DNA from: Paenibacillus puerhi | GTDB lineage: Bacteria; Bacillota; Bacilli; Paenibacillales; NBRC-103111 | DNA length: 64,000 nucleotides | Direction: 5' to 3' | Assembly: GCF_009846885.1 (NCBI RefSeq) | Contig: NZ_WUWM01000014.1 | Coordinates: 104,951-168,950 of the forward strand | Shown here: positions 35,303 through 43,048 of the stretch, piece by piece | Layout: the number at the start of each line of letters is the position of its first letter | How positions within the stretch are numbered: the stretch's first letter is position 1 | Program-made: the position numbers and the translations under genes | The notes under the pieces: generated by a model | The model's database searches: none | What the model saw: the letters and a program-made list of their open reading frames with translations, nothing else | What the model was told of the DNA's origin: nothing

Positions 35303-36706
35303 CTACTTGGCAACCGTTTTGTTGTATTGCCCGATTTTGTTGCTGATTTCCTTGGCTGCGCCCTCCAGCGCTTCCTTCGGCTGTTTCTTGTTATTCAATG
35401 CTTCTTCGATGGCCGTCTCCGTCAATTGGCGCGCCTCAGGGAAGACGCCCATGACCGCACCTTGGGTCGCCTGGTTAGGCTTCGTGGCATGAAGCTGATC
35501 GATCGCGGTTTTAAACTGCGGATACTTCGTCAGGTTATCTTTAACCAATTGCTCGTCATACGCCTTCTTGGTAATAGGGAAGTAGCCCGTGTTCACGCTC
35601 CAATAAGCTTGCTGCTTCGCATCGGCCAGGAATTTGATGAATTCCCAGGCGCCTTGCTGCTCGGCATCGGAGCGGTTGTTCAGCATATACAGGCTGGCTC
35701 CGCCGACGATGACTCCGCCGTCCTTGGCATCGGCAGGCTTGGGAAGAAAGCCGGTGCCGACCTCGAACTTGCCTTCCGCGGAGCTGACGATGCCGCGCAG
35801 CGAAGCGGTGGAATCGAGGGTCATGGCGATCTGACCGGCAGCGAACGCTTTTTTCGTATCGTCGGTTTTGCGGCCCAGATTCAGCAGGCTTTTTTCATCC
35901 ACCAGCTGCTTCCACCAAGTGAGCGTCTTCACTCCTGCATCCGAAGCGAGCAGCGACTCGGTTGCCAGGCTGGCGCGGCCGTTGCCGTTGTTCAGCAGCT
36001 CCGCTCCCTGGTTGGCGAAAAACTGTTCCATGAACCAGCCGTAGATAGCAAACGACCCGCCCGCTTGTCCATCCTTGGTCAGCTTCTTAGCGGCAGCAGC
36101 CAATTCCTCATAGGTAGCCGGTGGTTTCTCCGGATCCAGACCTGCGGCTTTAAACATATCCTTGTTATAGTACAGAATCGGATTAGAGGTGTTGAAAGGC
36201 ATCGAGTAGAGCTTGCCATCCACGCGATAATAATTCAAAATATTGTCTTCGAGCGACGAGATGTCGTATTTTTCTTTATCGATAAAGTTTTGAACCGGCG
36301 TGATGGCCTTGGAGTCGATCATGAAGCGGCTTCCGATCTCATACACCTGAATGAGGGCAGGACCGCTCTTGGAATCCATCGAGGCTTTCATTTTGGTCAA
36401 GCTTTCGTCGTAGGTGCCTTGAAATACAGCTTCGACCGTCACGTCTTTCTGTGAAGCGTTGAAGTCGGCTACCAGCTTGTCCACGGCTTTGCCTAGCTCG
36501 CCGCTCATCGAGTGCCACCAGACCACCTTAACGGGCGTACTGGCTGGCGCCGGTGCTGGCTTGGCGTCCTCAGTAGTCGGCTTAGGCTCGGCGGATGAGG
36601 CTTGACCCCCGGTCGCAGGTGAAGTAGTGCCACCGCAAGCGGCGGTTAAAGCCATCAGGCCGGACAGAACGAGGGGAAGTGCTGCTTTCGAATTCAGAAG
36701 CTTCAT
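35303..36706 (-). CDS. ugpB: UgpB-type glycerol-3-phosphate-binding lipoprotein
   Basis: 467 aa, AAAGGAG site 12 nt before the ATG. Signal peptide with lipobox (LTAAC, Cys24), followed by a Gly/Ser/Pro-rich linker. The mature part reads like UgpB: WWHSMSGELGKAVDKLVADF, LIQVYEIGSRFM, PFNTSNPILYYNKDMFKAAG, GGASLYMLNN and NTGYFPITKKAYD. It binds glycerol-3-phosphate or glycerophosphodiesters outside the membrane and passes them to UgpA/UgpE. It is last in the operon, 107 nt after ugpE, with a hairpin in that gap. PhoP boxes at the operon promoter support a phosphate-scavenging role. Confidence 0.88.
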   Translation of the reverse strand: MKLLNSKAALPLVLSGLMALTAACGGTTSPATGGQASSAEPKPTTEDAKPAPAPASTPVKVVWWHSMSGELGKAVDKLVADFNASQKDVTVEAVFQGTYDESLTKMKASMDSKSGPALIQVYEIGSRFMIDSKAITPVQNFIDKEKYDISSLEDNILNYYRVDGKLYSMPFNTSNPILYYNKDMFKAAGLDPEKPPATYEELAAAAKKLTKDGQAGGSFAIYGWFMEQFFANQGAELLNNGNGRASLATESLLASDAGVKTLTWWKQLVDEKSLLNLGRKTDDTKKAFAAGQIAMTLDSTASLRGIVSSAEGKFEVGTGFLPKPADAKDGGVIVGGASLYMLNNRSDAEQQGAWEFIKFLADAKQQAYWSVNTGYFPITKKAYDEQLVKDNLTKYPQFKTAIDQLHATKPNQATQGAVMGVFPEARQLTETAIEEALNNKKQPKEALEGAAKEISNKIGQYNKTVAK

Positions 36707-36754
36707 GATCTTGGATTCTCTCCTTTGATTTCGCTTATTATCTATAAGGATAGA

Positions 36755-36790
36755 GCGCCGTCGCCGGCAGTTAACCGGCAGAAGGGGCGC
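36755..36790 (-). other. intercistronic hairpin between ugpE and ugpB
   Basis: Outer arms GCGCC/GGCGC (36755-36759, 36786-36790) and inner arms GCCGG/CCGGC (36763-36767, 36775-36779) form a stem-loop with no T-run. A hairpin before the binding-protein gene may protect that part of the mRNA and raise binding-protein levels, which is inference. Confidence 0.5.
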
Positions 36791-36813
36791 GCTATTACGG
36801 GGGGACAGGGGGG

Positions 36814-37635
36814 TTACCCCTTCAATGCTCCGGCCGTCATGCCGCCCACCAGCTGCTTCAAGCCGAAAAGGAGCAGCAGCAGGGAGGGGAGCAGGACGAG
36901 GACCACGCCGGCCAACACCAGATTCCAGGAGGTCATTTCCTCAAATTGAAGCATGCTGATGCCAATCTGTACGGTGCGCCGCTCTTCTCCGTTGGTCACG
37001 AGCAGCGGCCACAGATACATGTTCCAGTGGGTCAGGAACGAATACACGCCGAGTGTGGCAAGCGCGGGCTTCGACAGCGGAAGCACCAGCCTGGTGAAGC
37101 TGCGCATATGTCCGCAGCCGTCAATTTTGGCCGCCTCGAACAGCTCCTTGGGCAGCTGCAGGAACCATTGGCGCAGCAGGAAGGTGCCGAACGCCGTCGC
37201 CAGGAACGGCACGATCAGAGCTTGATAGGTATCGAGCCAGCCCCAGCTTTTAACGTTGAGATAATTGGGGATGATCGTGACCTCCCAAGGAATCATCATC
37301 GTGGAGAGAAAGAGCGCGAAGAGCGCTGTTTTGCCGAAAAATCGCAGGTAAGCGAACGCGTAGGCAGCCAGACTCGCCGTCAGCAGCTGACCCAGCATGA
37401 TGGCGGTAGAGACGAGAAAGCTGTTGAGAATAAACCGGCCTACGGGAATAAGCTCTCCGACCTCTATGAAGTTCGCGAGATTGAAGCTGCCGGGAATAAA
37501 CGTCGGCGGGTACGAGATGGATTCCGCGTTCGTCATCAGGGAAGCCGAGATCGCATACAGGACGGGATACAGGACGGCGGCCGCGGCCGTAATCAGCAGC
37601 AGGAAGGCAAGTACGCGCTGCAAGCGTGCGATCAT
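36814..37635 (-). CDS. ugpE: UgpE-type ABC transporter permease
   Basis: 273 aa. The ATG overlaps the stop of the preceding gene (ATGA). About six membrane helices and the EAA loop FEAAKIDGCGHMRSFTRLVLP (about 175-195). The C-terminus ends LKQLVGGMTAGALKG, as is usual for UgpE/MalG-like permeases. It pairs with UgpA. No ugpC ATPase is encoded here. Confidence 0.88.
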   Translation of the reverse strand: MIARLQRVLAFLLLITAAAAVLYPVLYAISASLMTNAESISYPPTFIPGSFNLANFIEVGELIPVGRFILNSFLVSTAIMLGQLLTASLAAYAFAYLRFFGKTALFALFLSTMMIPWEVTIIPNYLNVKSWGWLDTYQALIVPFLATAFGTFLLRQWFLQLPKELFEAAKIDGCGHMRSFTRLVLPLSKPALATLGVYSFLTHWNMYLWPLLVTNGEERRTVQIGISMLQFEEMTSWNLVLAGVVLVLLPSLLLLLFGLKQLVGGMTAGALKG

Positions 37636-38597
37636 TGGTAATGCACCTTCCTTTCCAAGAAGCGGAATTGGATGATGGTCAGTAGGAAGACGATGGCGAA
37701 CAGCACAAGCGCCATGGCGCTGCCGCTGCCGAACCGGAAGTTGACGAAAGCTTCCCGATAAATATGAAATACCATGACATCCGTACTGTTCATGGGACCG
37801 CCTTTGGTCAAAATATGAATTTGTCCAAAGGATTGGAACGCGCCGATCACCGATACGATAGCCGAGAAGAAGAGGGATGGCGATACGAGCGGCAGCATGA
37901 TGCGGAAGAAGGCTCGGATCGGGCCTGCACCGTCGATTTTGGCGCTCTCCCCGATATCCTCGGGGATGCTCTGCAGCCCGCTCAGCAGCACGATATACGT
38001 AAACCCCAGATTCATCCAGACGGTCATGATGGAAATGGACAGCATGGCCCAGGAAGGATCAGTCAGCCATTGGACGGGCGGAAGACCGACGACGGTAAGC
38101 AAATAGTTCAGGGTTCCGAGCGTAGGATGAAAGAGCATCATCCAGATGACCGATCCGGTGCCGACGGAGATAGCGACAGGCAGCGAAAAGATGAAGCGGA
38201 AGGTCTTTATGCCGCGCATGGGCCTATAGGAAAGAGCGGCAAGCAGGAGCGCGGCGGCGATGCCCGTAGGGACTGTCCACGCCGTAAAGGATAGCGTCGC
38301 GCCCAGGCTTTTGTAGAACAGCTCGGAGGCGAACAGTTCTTTGAAGTTATCCAATCCGACGTAAGCGGCTATCCGTCCCCTTGGATCGGTCAGATGAAGA
38401 CTCAGGTAGACCGACTTGAACAGCGGATAAAACAAGAACACGGCGAACAGGGCGAGTGAGGGAAGTAGAAAAGCATAGGCCAGCGCATGCTCCCGAAGCT
38501 TTACGGAGCGGAGCGACTGCGAACGGACGACGCTTGCCGTCGATGTTTTGCCGCCCTGCTTGAGTCGTGAGAGAGCGGCCGGTTTGATGGCGGACAT
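37632..38597 (-). CDS. ugpA: UgpA-type ABC transporter permease
   Basis: 321 aa, AGGAGG site 8 nt before the ATG, first gene of the operon. A basic N-terminal tail of about 35 residues precedes six membrane helices (HALAYAFLLPSLALFAVFLF onward) and the EAA loop GESAKIDGAGPIRAFFRIMLP (about 215-235). It forms the channel with UgpE, to which it is translationally coupled. Regulation is probably by PhoP-P at the boxes just upstream. Confidence 0.88.
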   Translation of the reverse strand: MSAIKPAALSRLKQGGKTSTASVVRSQSLRSVKLREHALAYAFLLPSLALFAVFLFYPLFKSVYLSLHLTDPRGRIAAYVGLDNFKELFASELFYKSLGATLSFTAWTVPTGIAAALLLAALSYRPMRGIKTFRFIFSLPVAISVGTGSVIWMMLFHPTLGTLNYLLTVVGLPPVQWLTDPSWAMLSISIMTVWMNLGFTYIVLLSGLQSIPEDIGESAKIDGAGPIRAFFRIMLPLVSPSLFFSAIVSVIGAFQSFGQIHILTKGGPMNSTDVMVFHIYREAFVNFRFGSGSAMALVLFAIVFLLTIIQFRFLERKVHYQ

Positions 38598-38635
38598 GGC
38601 ACGGACCTCCTGAGGTAACTTGTCGAACGTTCTTC

Positions 38636-38678
38636 ATTATAAGGACGGTCTGTTAACGACATGTTAGCGGCACCTAAA
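38636..38678 (-). promoter_or_regulatory. PhoP-regulated promoter of the ugp operon
   Basis: On the minus strand TTTAGG (38678-38673), CTAACA (38667-38662) and TTAACA (38656-38651) repeat with exactly 11-bp period. This is the tandem TT(A/C/T)ACA pattern bound by PhoP-P in Bacillus. A TATAAT -10 box follows at 38641-38636, so the boxes replace a -35 element. The first box is a weaker match. Confidence 0.7.
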
Positions 38679-38816
38679 GGAATTGTGGAGACGGAGACCG
38701 ATATTCACAATTAATTAGTATTAGACGACAAAGATTAGGCTTGCATATTTGGAAATATTGTGATAATTTAATATCAAATTACAAGCTTCCGGCGAACCGC
38801 TGCTTGGTTACCGGGA

Positions 38817-38880
38817 TATAATGAAATGTGCGGAGGAACCGCCTGCATCATGCCTGTTTGGCATGATCGGGCGGTTTTTT
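38817..38880 (+). terminator. -10 box and intrinsic terminator in the leader of the Tad operon
   Basis: A TATAAT at 38817-38822 is followed almost at once by a strong hairpin (AACCGCC at 38837-38843 with GGCGGTT at 38870-38876, and GCATCATGCC/GGCATGAT inside) ending in TTTTTT. The kinase start codon is only 31 nt further on. No plus-strand gene lies upstream, so this looks like an attenuator or a short leader transcript rather than the end of a gene. The other part of the gap 38598-38816 holds the ugp promoter and AT-rich sequence. Confidence 0.6.
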
Positions 38881-38911
38881 GTCTTGGCGTGAAAGGGAGT
38901 GAACGATAACG

Positions 38912-40717
38912 ATGCGGAATTCGCCGCGCGGCATCCAGGCTGGAGAGTTGCTGGCGGGCAGGTACAGGATCGCAGCCCCGCTGGGGAGCGGGGGGACGAG
39001 CCGGGTTCTGCTTGCCGAGGATGAGAAGCTGCCCGGAAAGCGGTGGGCGGTGAAAGAGCTGCCTATCGGGGAGGCAGCGGGCGGTTGGCCGAGCGGCCGC
39101 GATGTCGAGGATTCGGTCATGCTGAGGCAGGCGATGTTGGAGGAAGCGGAGACGATGAGCCGTCTGGCTCATCCGAGCTTGCCGGATATCGTCGACATCG
39201 TGCCTATGAACCGGGAAGGCTTTCTTTATCTGATTATGGAGTTTATCGATGGGGAGACGCTGCAGGAGCGCTTTGTACGAGTTGGGGGAAAAATGGAGGC
39301 GGAGCCGGTAGTAGAGCTGGCGCTTCAGCTATGCGCTTTGCTCGACTATCTGCATACCTCAGGGCCGCAGCCTATTATTCATCGCGACCTGAAGCCCGCC
39401 AACCTGATGATCGATGCGAATGGACGGGTGAGGCTGATCGATTTCGGCACTGCCCGTCGATTCAAGCCGGGCGGGGCTGGAGATACCGTTAACCTCGGCA
39501 CGATAGGCTTCGCTGCGCCGGAGCAGTATGACGGCAGGCAGAGCGATCCCCGCACCGATCTGTATGGACTCGGGGCGCTGATGTATTACCTGCTCAGCGG
39601 GGGAGCCTATTATGATCCGCTGGAGCAGGGCCGGTTGCAGAGGCTGCAGCCTCCGGACCTAGAGCCGATCATCTTCAGGCTGCTGCGGGCAGCTCCGGAC
39701 GAGCGCTATGCAACGGCACGGGACGCGGCGGCTGCGCTGAGGGGCTGGCTCGCGGACAGGCGCCGTGCCGCTGGGCCCGCTGCAGGCGACGCGGGAACGA
39801 TTTCCGGCTCTGTCTGGAGACCGCCGCTTGTCATCGTCGTCGGTTCGCTGTATCGAGGAGCGGGAGCGACCTTCGTCGCGCTGGCGCTGGCCCAGGCTTT
39901 GGAGGAAAGCGGCGTGCCCCATGCGTTGATCGAGCCGCCGTCCCCGAGGCCGGAGCTTGCTGCCTTATTGTTCGCGGTTAAGAACGAGCCCCCGAATTAT
40001 CGCTACTACGATGAGGCCGCCCGGCAAGGGGGGCTGTATAGCGAGGAGATCCGGTGGGAGAGAGGCTACACCCTTTGGCTGCCAGCCTCCGATACGGGTC
40101 TGCCTTCGACATCGAGGTCAGGATTCGGTCAGCTGTCGACGACCGGAAGCCCGGGTACTGTCCCTATGGCATTTGGCGAAGCGGGGGCATGGTTCAAGCT
40201 GATTCATACGCTCCGCAGGCCAGTGACCATCGTCGATATCGGCGACCGCTGGGAGGAGCCGGAGGCGGCCGCCCTGCTGGAGACGGCGACGGATATCGTT
40301 TATGTAGTCGATCCGTTGATCCACAAGTTGCAGATGGCGGCCAGCGAGAGGCGTTTGGGGATGCTGCTGGACGGGATAGAGCCCGGCTGTCGTCGGCATG
40401 CCTTCGCGAACAAGTTCACGGGCAAAGCGGATCGCCGTTCCTGGCTTCAGCTGCTTCCCGAACCGGTCGGCTGCATACTGCCATTGGTGGATTTCAGCCT
40501 GGCGGCCGATGCTGTCTGGAACGGACGGTTGCCCACGGAGCATCCGCTAATCTGGAATGCTGTTCGTTATCAAGTACAACAGTGGGTAAGACGAAGCCTT
40601 CCGGTAGAGCTGGGAAACGACTTTGATCGACAACGGGGAGGAACGTCGCTGTACCGACGGTGCATGCAGTGGTTTATGCCGCTGCGAACAAGTCAGAGAA
40701 GGGAGGATTCGCCATGA
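38912..40717 (+). CDS. Ser/Thr protein kinase fused to a TadZ/MinD-like domain
   Basis: 601 aa, AAGGGAGTGA site upstream of the ATG. A Hanks-type kinase fills residues about 15-280: glycine loop LGSGGTSRV (24-32), Lys48 in WAVKEL, Glu78, HRDLKPAN (157-164), DFG (177-179) and APE (202-204), so it should be active. Residues about 303-600 resemble a ParA/MinD-type ATPase with a degenerate P-loop (GSLYRGAGATFVALALA, 311-327) and TIVDIGD, without membrane segments. Leading a Tad secretion operon, it may regulate assembly by phosphorylation. The usual extracellular PASTA repeats are absent. The stop overlaps the next start (ATGA). Confidence 0.85.
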   Translation: MRNSPRGIQAGELLAGRYRIAAPLGSGGTSRVLLAEDEKLPGKRWAVKELPIGEAAGGWPSGRDVEDSVMLRQAMLEEAETMSRLAHPSLPDIVDIVPMNREGFLYLIMEFIDGETLQERFVRVGGKMEAEPVVELALQLCALLDYLHTSGPQPIIHRDLKPANLMIDANGRVRLIDFGTARRFKPGGAGDTVNLGTIGFAAPEQYDGRQSDPRTDLYGLGALMYYLLSGGAYYDPLEQGRLQRLQPPDLEPIIFRLLRAAPDERYATARDAAAALRGWLADRRRAAGPAAGDAGTISGSVWRPPLVIVVGSLYRGAGATFVALALAQALEESGVPHALIEPPSPRPELAALLFAVKNEPPNYRYYDEAARQGGLYSEEIRWERGYTLWLPASDTGLPSTSRSGFGQLSTTGSPGTVPMAFGEAGAWFKLIHTLRRPVTIVDIGDRWEEPEAAALLETATDIVYVVDPLIHKLQMAASERRLGMLLDGIEPGCRRHAFANKFTGKADRRSWLQLLPEPVGCILPLVDFSLAADAVWNGRLPTEHPLIWNAVRYQVQQWVRRSLPVELGNDFDRQRGGTSLYRRCMQWFMPLRTSQRREDSP

Positions 40718-40803
40718 TCAATCGTTATCGCCACCGGCTAAGGAAGATGGTGAGAAATCTGCTGAGAGCTTACCGGCATCCGTACCGGTTGACGCCAGTC
40801 TGA
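40714..40803 (+). CDS. 29-aa basic peptide in the Tad operon
   Basis: The frame starts ATGA inside the kinase stop and has its own AGGGAGGA site 6 nt upstream, so translation is likely. The product is very basic (MINRYRHRLRKMVRNLLRAY and on, with 8 Arg) and probably forms an amphipathic helix. No family is recognised. It is below the length most gene finders report. Confidence 0.5.
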   Translation: MINRYRHRLRKMVRNLLRAYRHPYRLTPV

Positions 40804-40826
40804 TGCCTAGCGAGAAGAGGGGGTAG

Positions 40827-41765
40827 TTGGGTTTGCTGCACAAGCCTTGGATGGTCGGAGCGCTGGGAGCGCTGCTGATGACCGGCTCGGTAGCGGGTTA
40901 CTGGTACTTTATGAAGCATACGGAAATCTCGCTTCATACGATCGAAACGGTCAAGCCGGTAAGGCTGCTTCACAGCGGTGAGGCTATCGATGCGACTATG
41001 CTGAGGGTAGTCCGCATCGCGCAGGCCGCGCACGATCCTCGGGCCAGTACCGATCCGCAGCGTTTGATCGGGCGGCGGGTTGTTATACCCATCTCAAGCG
41101 AGGAGGAGCTAAGCGATTGGAAGCTGGCCGATATCCGCGTAACGCCGCTGCCGGCTGAAAGATATTTCAGCTTTAAGACCGATACTGTGATGAATGTCAA
41201 TAATATGGTGCGGCGCGGAGACAGGGTGGACGTATGGGTAGAGTTTGACAAGCCTCTTATGGTCGACACGGGTTCTCTCCAGCCGACCGGCATCGGAGCT
41301 ATAAAAATTATCGAGCGACTGCCTGTGACCAGCGTCAAAACGGCCGAGGGGGCAGAGGTCGTAGATACGGGGACGATGGAAGCCATCGTCTTATCGGACA
41401 AGACGTCTCTGCAGGAGGCAAGGGCCCGGCCGAGCGGAAAGCCTGAGACGAATACGTACATCATGAGCGACGAGGTCTACGAAGCTTTCGTACTGGGCAA
41501 AATTGCCGGCAACATTAAGCTGGCCCTGCCCGACCTCACCTCCCGGGAAGAGCGGGAAGGCGAGGGGAAGGTGACGGAGCTGTTTACGCTGCTCAAGGGA
41601 GCGGATGCCTTCTCCGTTAAGAAGGAGCCGGTGCGCGTAGGCTCCGAGCTTCCCGGCTCTCAGACGAGACCGGCGGAGGCGGCTGGCCAGACAAGTCCGC
41701 CTGCACCCGAAACCACTGGAAAGCCAGCAGGTACGGAAGCGTTCAGAGAGGAGAACAAGCGATGA
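40827..41765 (+). CDS. cpaB: CpaB/RcpC-like SAF-domain pilus assembly protein
   Basis: 312 aa from a TTG at 40827; a second TTG at 40833 has better spacing (9 nt) to AGAGGGGG. N-terminal membrane anchor (residues 7-28), then a SAF domain (about 38-95, VRLLHSGEAIDATMLRVVRI) and a CpaB-like beta-rich region (NMVRRGDRVDVWVEF), ending in a Pro/Thr-rich tail. CpaB/RcpC is the periplasmic or extracellular scaffold of Tad pilus machines. The last four bases overlap the TadZ start. Confidence 0.78.
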   Translation: MGLLHKPWMVGALGALLMTGSVAGYWYFMKHTEISLHTIETVKPVRLLHSGEAIDATMLRVVRIAQAAHDPRASTDPQRLIGRRVVIPISSEEELSDWKLADIRVTPLPAERYFSFKTDTVMNVNNMVRRGDRVDVWVEFDKPLMVDTGSLQPTGIGAIKIIERLPVTSVKTAEGAEVVDTGTMEAIVLSDKTSLQEARARPSGKPETNTYIMSDEVYEAFVLGKIAGNIKLALPDLTSREEREGEGKVTELFTLLKGADAFSVKKEPVRVGSELPGSQTRPAEAAGQTSPPAPETTGKPAGTEAFREENKR

Positions 41766-43033
41766 ACTACTTATTAGCTGTCCCGGGCGATCGCGATAGC
41801 GGCTTGGCTGCGGCCGATCCGCTCTTCTACGAGCCCGGCAGAGACAGCGAACTGACCTATGTCACCACGCGTGAGGCGCTGCTGGCTCGCCTGGATAAAC
41901 CGCTGGCAGCCATTGCCGTACACGCGGGAATCTGGTACGACCGCTTTCCCTGGGAATGGATGCCTATGCTCCGCCGCAAGCAGCCTGACGCCCGTTTGAT
42001 GGTAGCCCTGGATGAATCGGTATACGACTCCTTCATGATGGAGGCCGTATACCGGCTTGGAGAGGCACTGGATATCGCCGTTCTTCCTGCTGGCGCCAGC
42101 CGCCAGAAGATCATAGAGACGTTCCGAGAATTTGTCAGAAGCGGCGCCATGACGGACACGGCAGACGCGGAGCAAGGCCGAGCGGGGGCTGGAGGAACAG
42201 GGAGCGTTATCGCGGTCTGGTCCGCGGCAGCCAAGGATGGAGCTACGACAACGGCCGTCAATACCGCACTAGCTTTGGCGGCTAAAGGGAAATTGAGCAT
42301 CGGACTACTGGATGTCAACCTGCGCAATCCCGAGGTCCATTCTTATCTCAATCTGGATACGAATGGGGCGGCGGCCTTCGCGCTGCGCGCCAAGCTTCAG
42401 ACGCAAAGACTCACAAGGGAGGAGTTGCTCGGGGCATGCAGGCTATATAGGCAGCGGGGAGCCTTTCATGTTCTTCCGGGCTCGCCTCGCAGGGATATGG
42501 CTGGGGATATGACGCCGGAGATGATGGAGCATCTGATCGCGGCAGCGCGCAGCGCCTTCGACGTTACGCTTCTGGATGTGAGCGGCTGCCCGGATAATGC
42601 AGCGACCATCAGTGCCGTGAGGGAGGCAGACCAGCGCTGGCTGGTCGTTCAGAACAAATATGCTTCGTACCGTACCGCTTGGGGAGAATGGTTCGCCTGC
42701 TTCTGGTCTTATTGCGGCCTGGCCCCGAAAGATATATCGCTGATCGTCAATCGCTCCGTTCAAGCGGATAGGCCGGAGCGGATCGCCGATTATCTCGGCA
42801 TGCCGCTGGCGGCTGCGTTACCGAATGTGCCGGGAGGCTTGGGCCTAAGAGCTGCCGATGAAGGCGTACCGCTTTACGGTCGTCCGGAGGCAGCCGCGTT
42901 CTCGGAGCAGATTGATCGGCTGGCGGCCGCCTTGTGCCCGCAGGATGAGGCGCATCCGGTCCGGGCATCGTCGCATATCCAGTCGGGGCTCAAGCGCGGG
43001 TGGCTGGACAGGTTGACGGCACGCTTCGGTTAG
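41762..43033 (+). CDS. tadZ: TadZ/CpaE-like ATPase, pilus localisation factor
   Basis: 423 aa, ATGA overlap with cpaB. Residues 1-130 resemble a receiver-like N-domain. A ParA/MinD-type ATPase domain follows with a divergent Walker A (AKDGATTT, 157-164, against KGGVGKT), GLLDVNLRNPEVHSYLNL and LLDVSG. TadZ proteins place the secretion machine in the cell and often have such atypical P-loops. Its ATPase domain resembles the C-terminal half of the operon's kinase, which suggests the two interact or share ancestry. Confidence 0.82.
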   Translation: MNYLLAVPGDRDSGLAAADPLFYEPGRDSELTYVTTREALLARLDKPLAAIAVHAGIWYDRFPWEWMPMLRRKQPDARLMVALDESVYDSFMMEAVYRLGEALDIAVLPAGASRQKIIETFREFVRSGAMTDTADAEQGRAGAGGTGSVIAVWSAAAKDGATTTAVNTALALAAKGKLSIGLLDVNLRNPEVHSYLNLDTNGAAAFALRAKLQTQRLTREELLGACRLYRQRGAFHVLPGSPRRDMAGDMTPEMMEHLIAAARSAFDVTLLDVSGCPDNAATISAVREADQRWLVVQNKYASYRTAWGEWFACFWSYCGLAPKDISLIVNRSVQADRPERIADYLGMPLAAALPNVPGGLGLRAADEGVPLYGRPEAAAFSEQIDRLAAALCPQDEAHPVRASSHIQSGLKRGWLDRLTARFG

Positions 43034-43048
43034 GAGGGAGGACACAGG

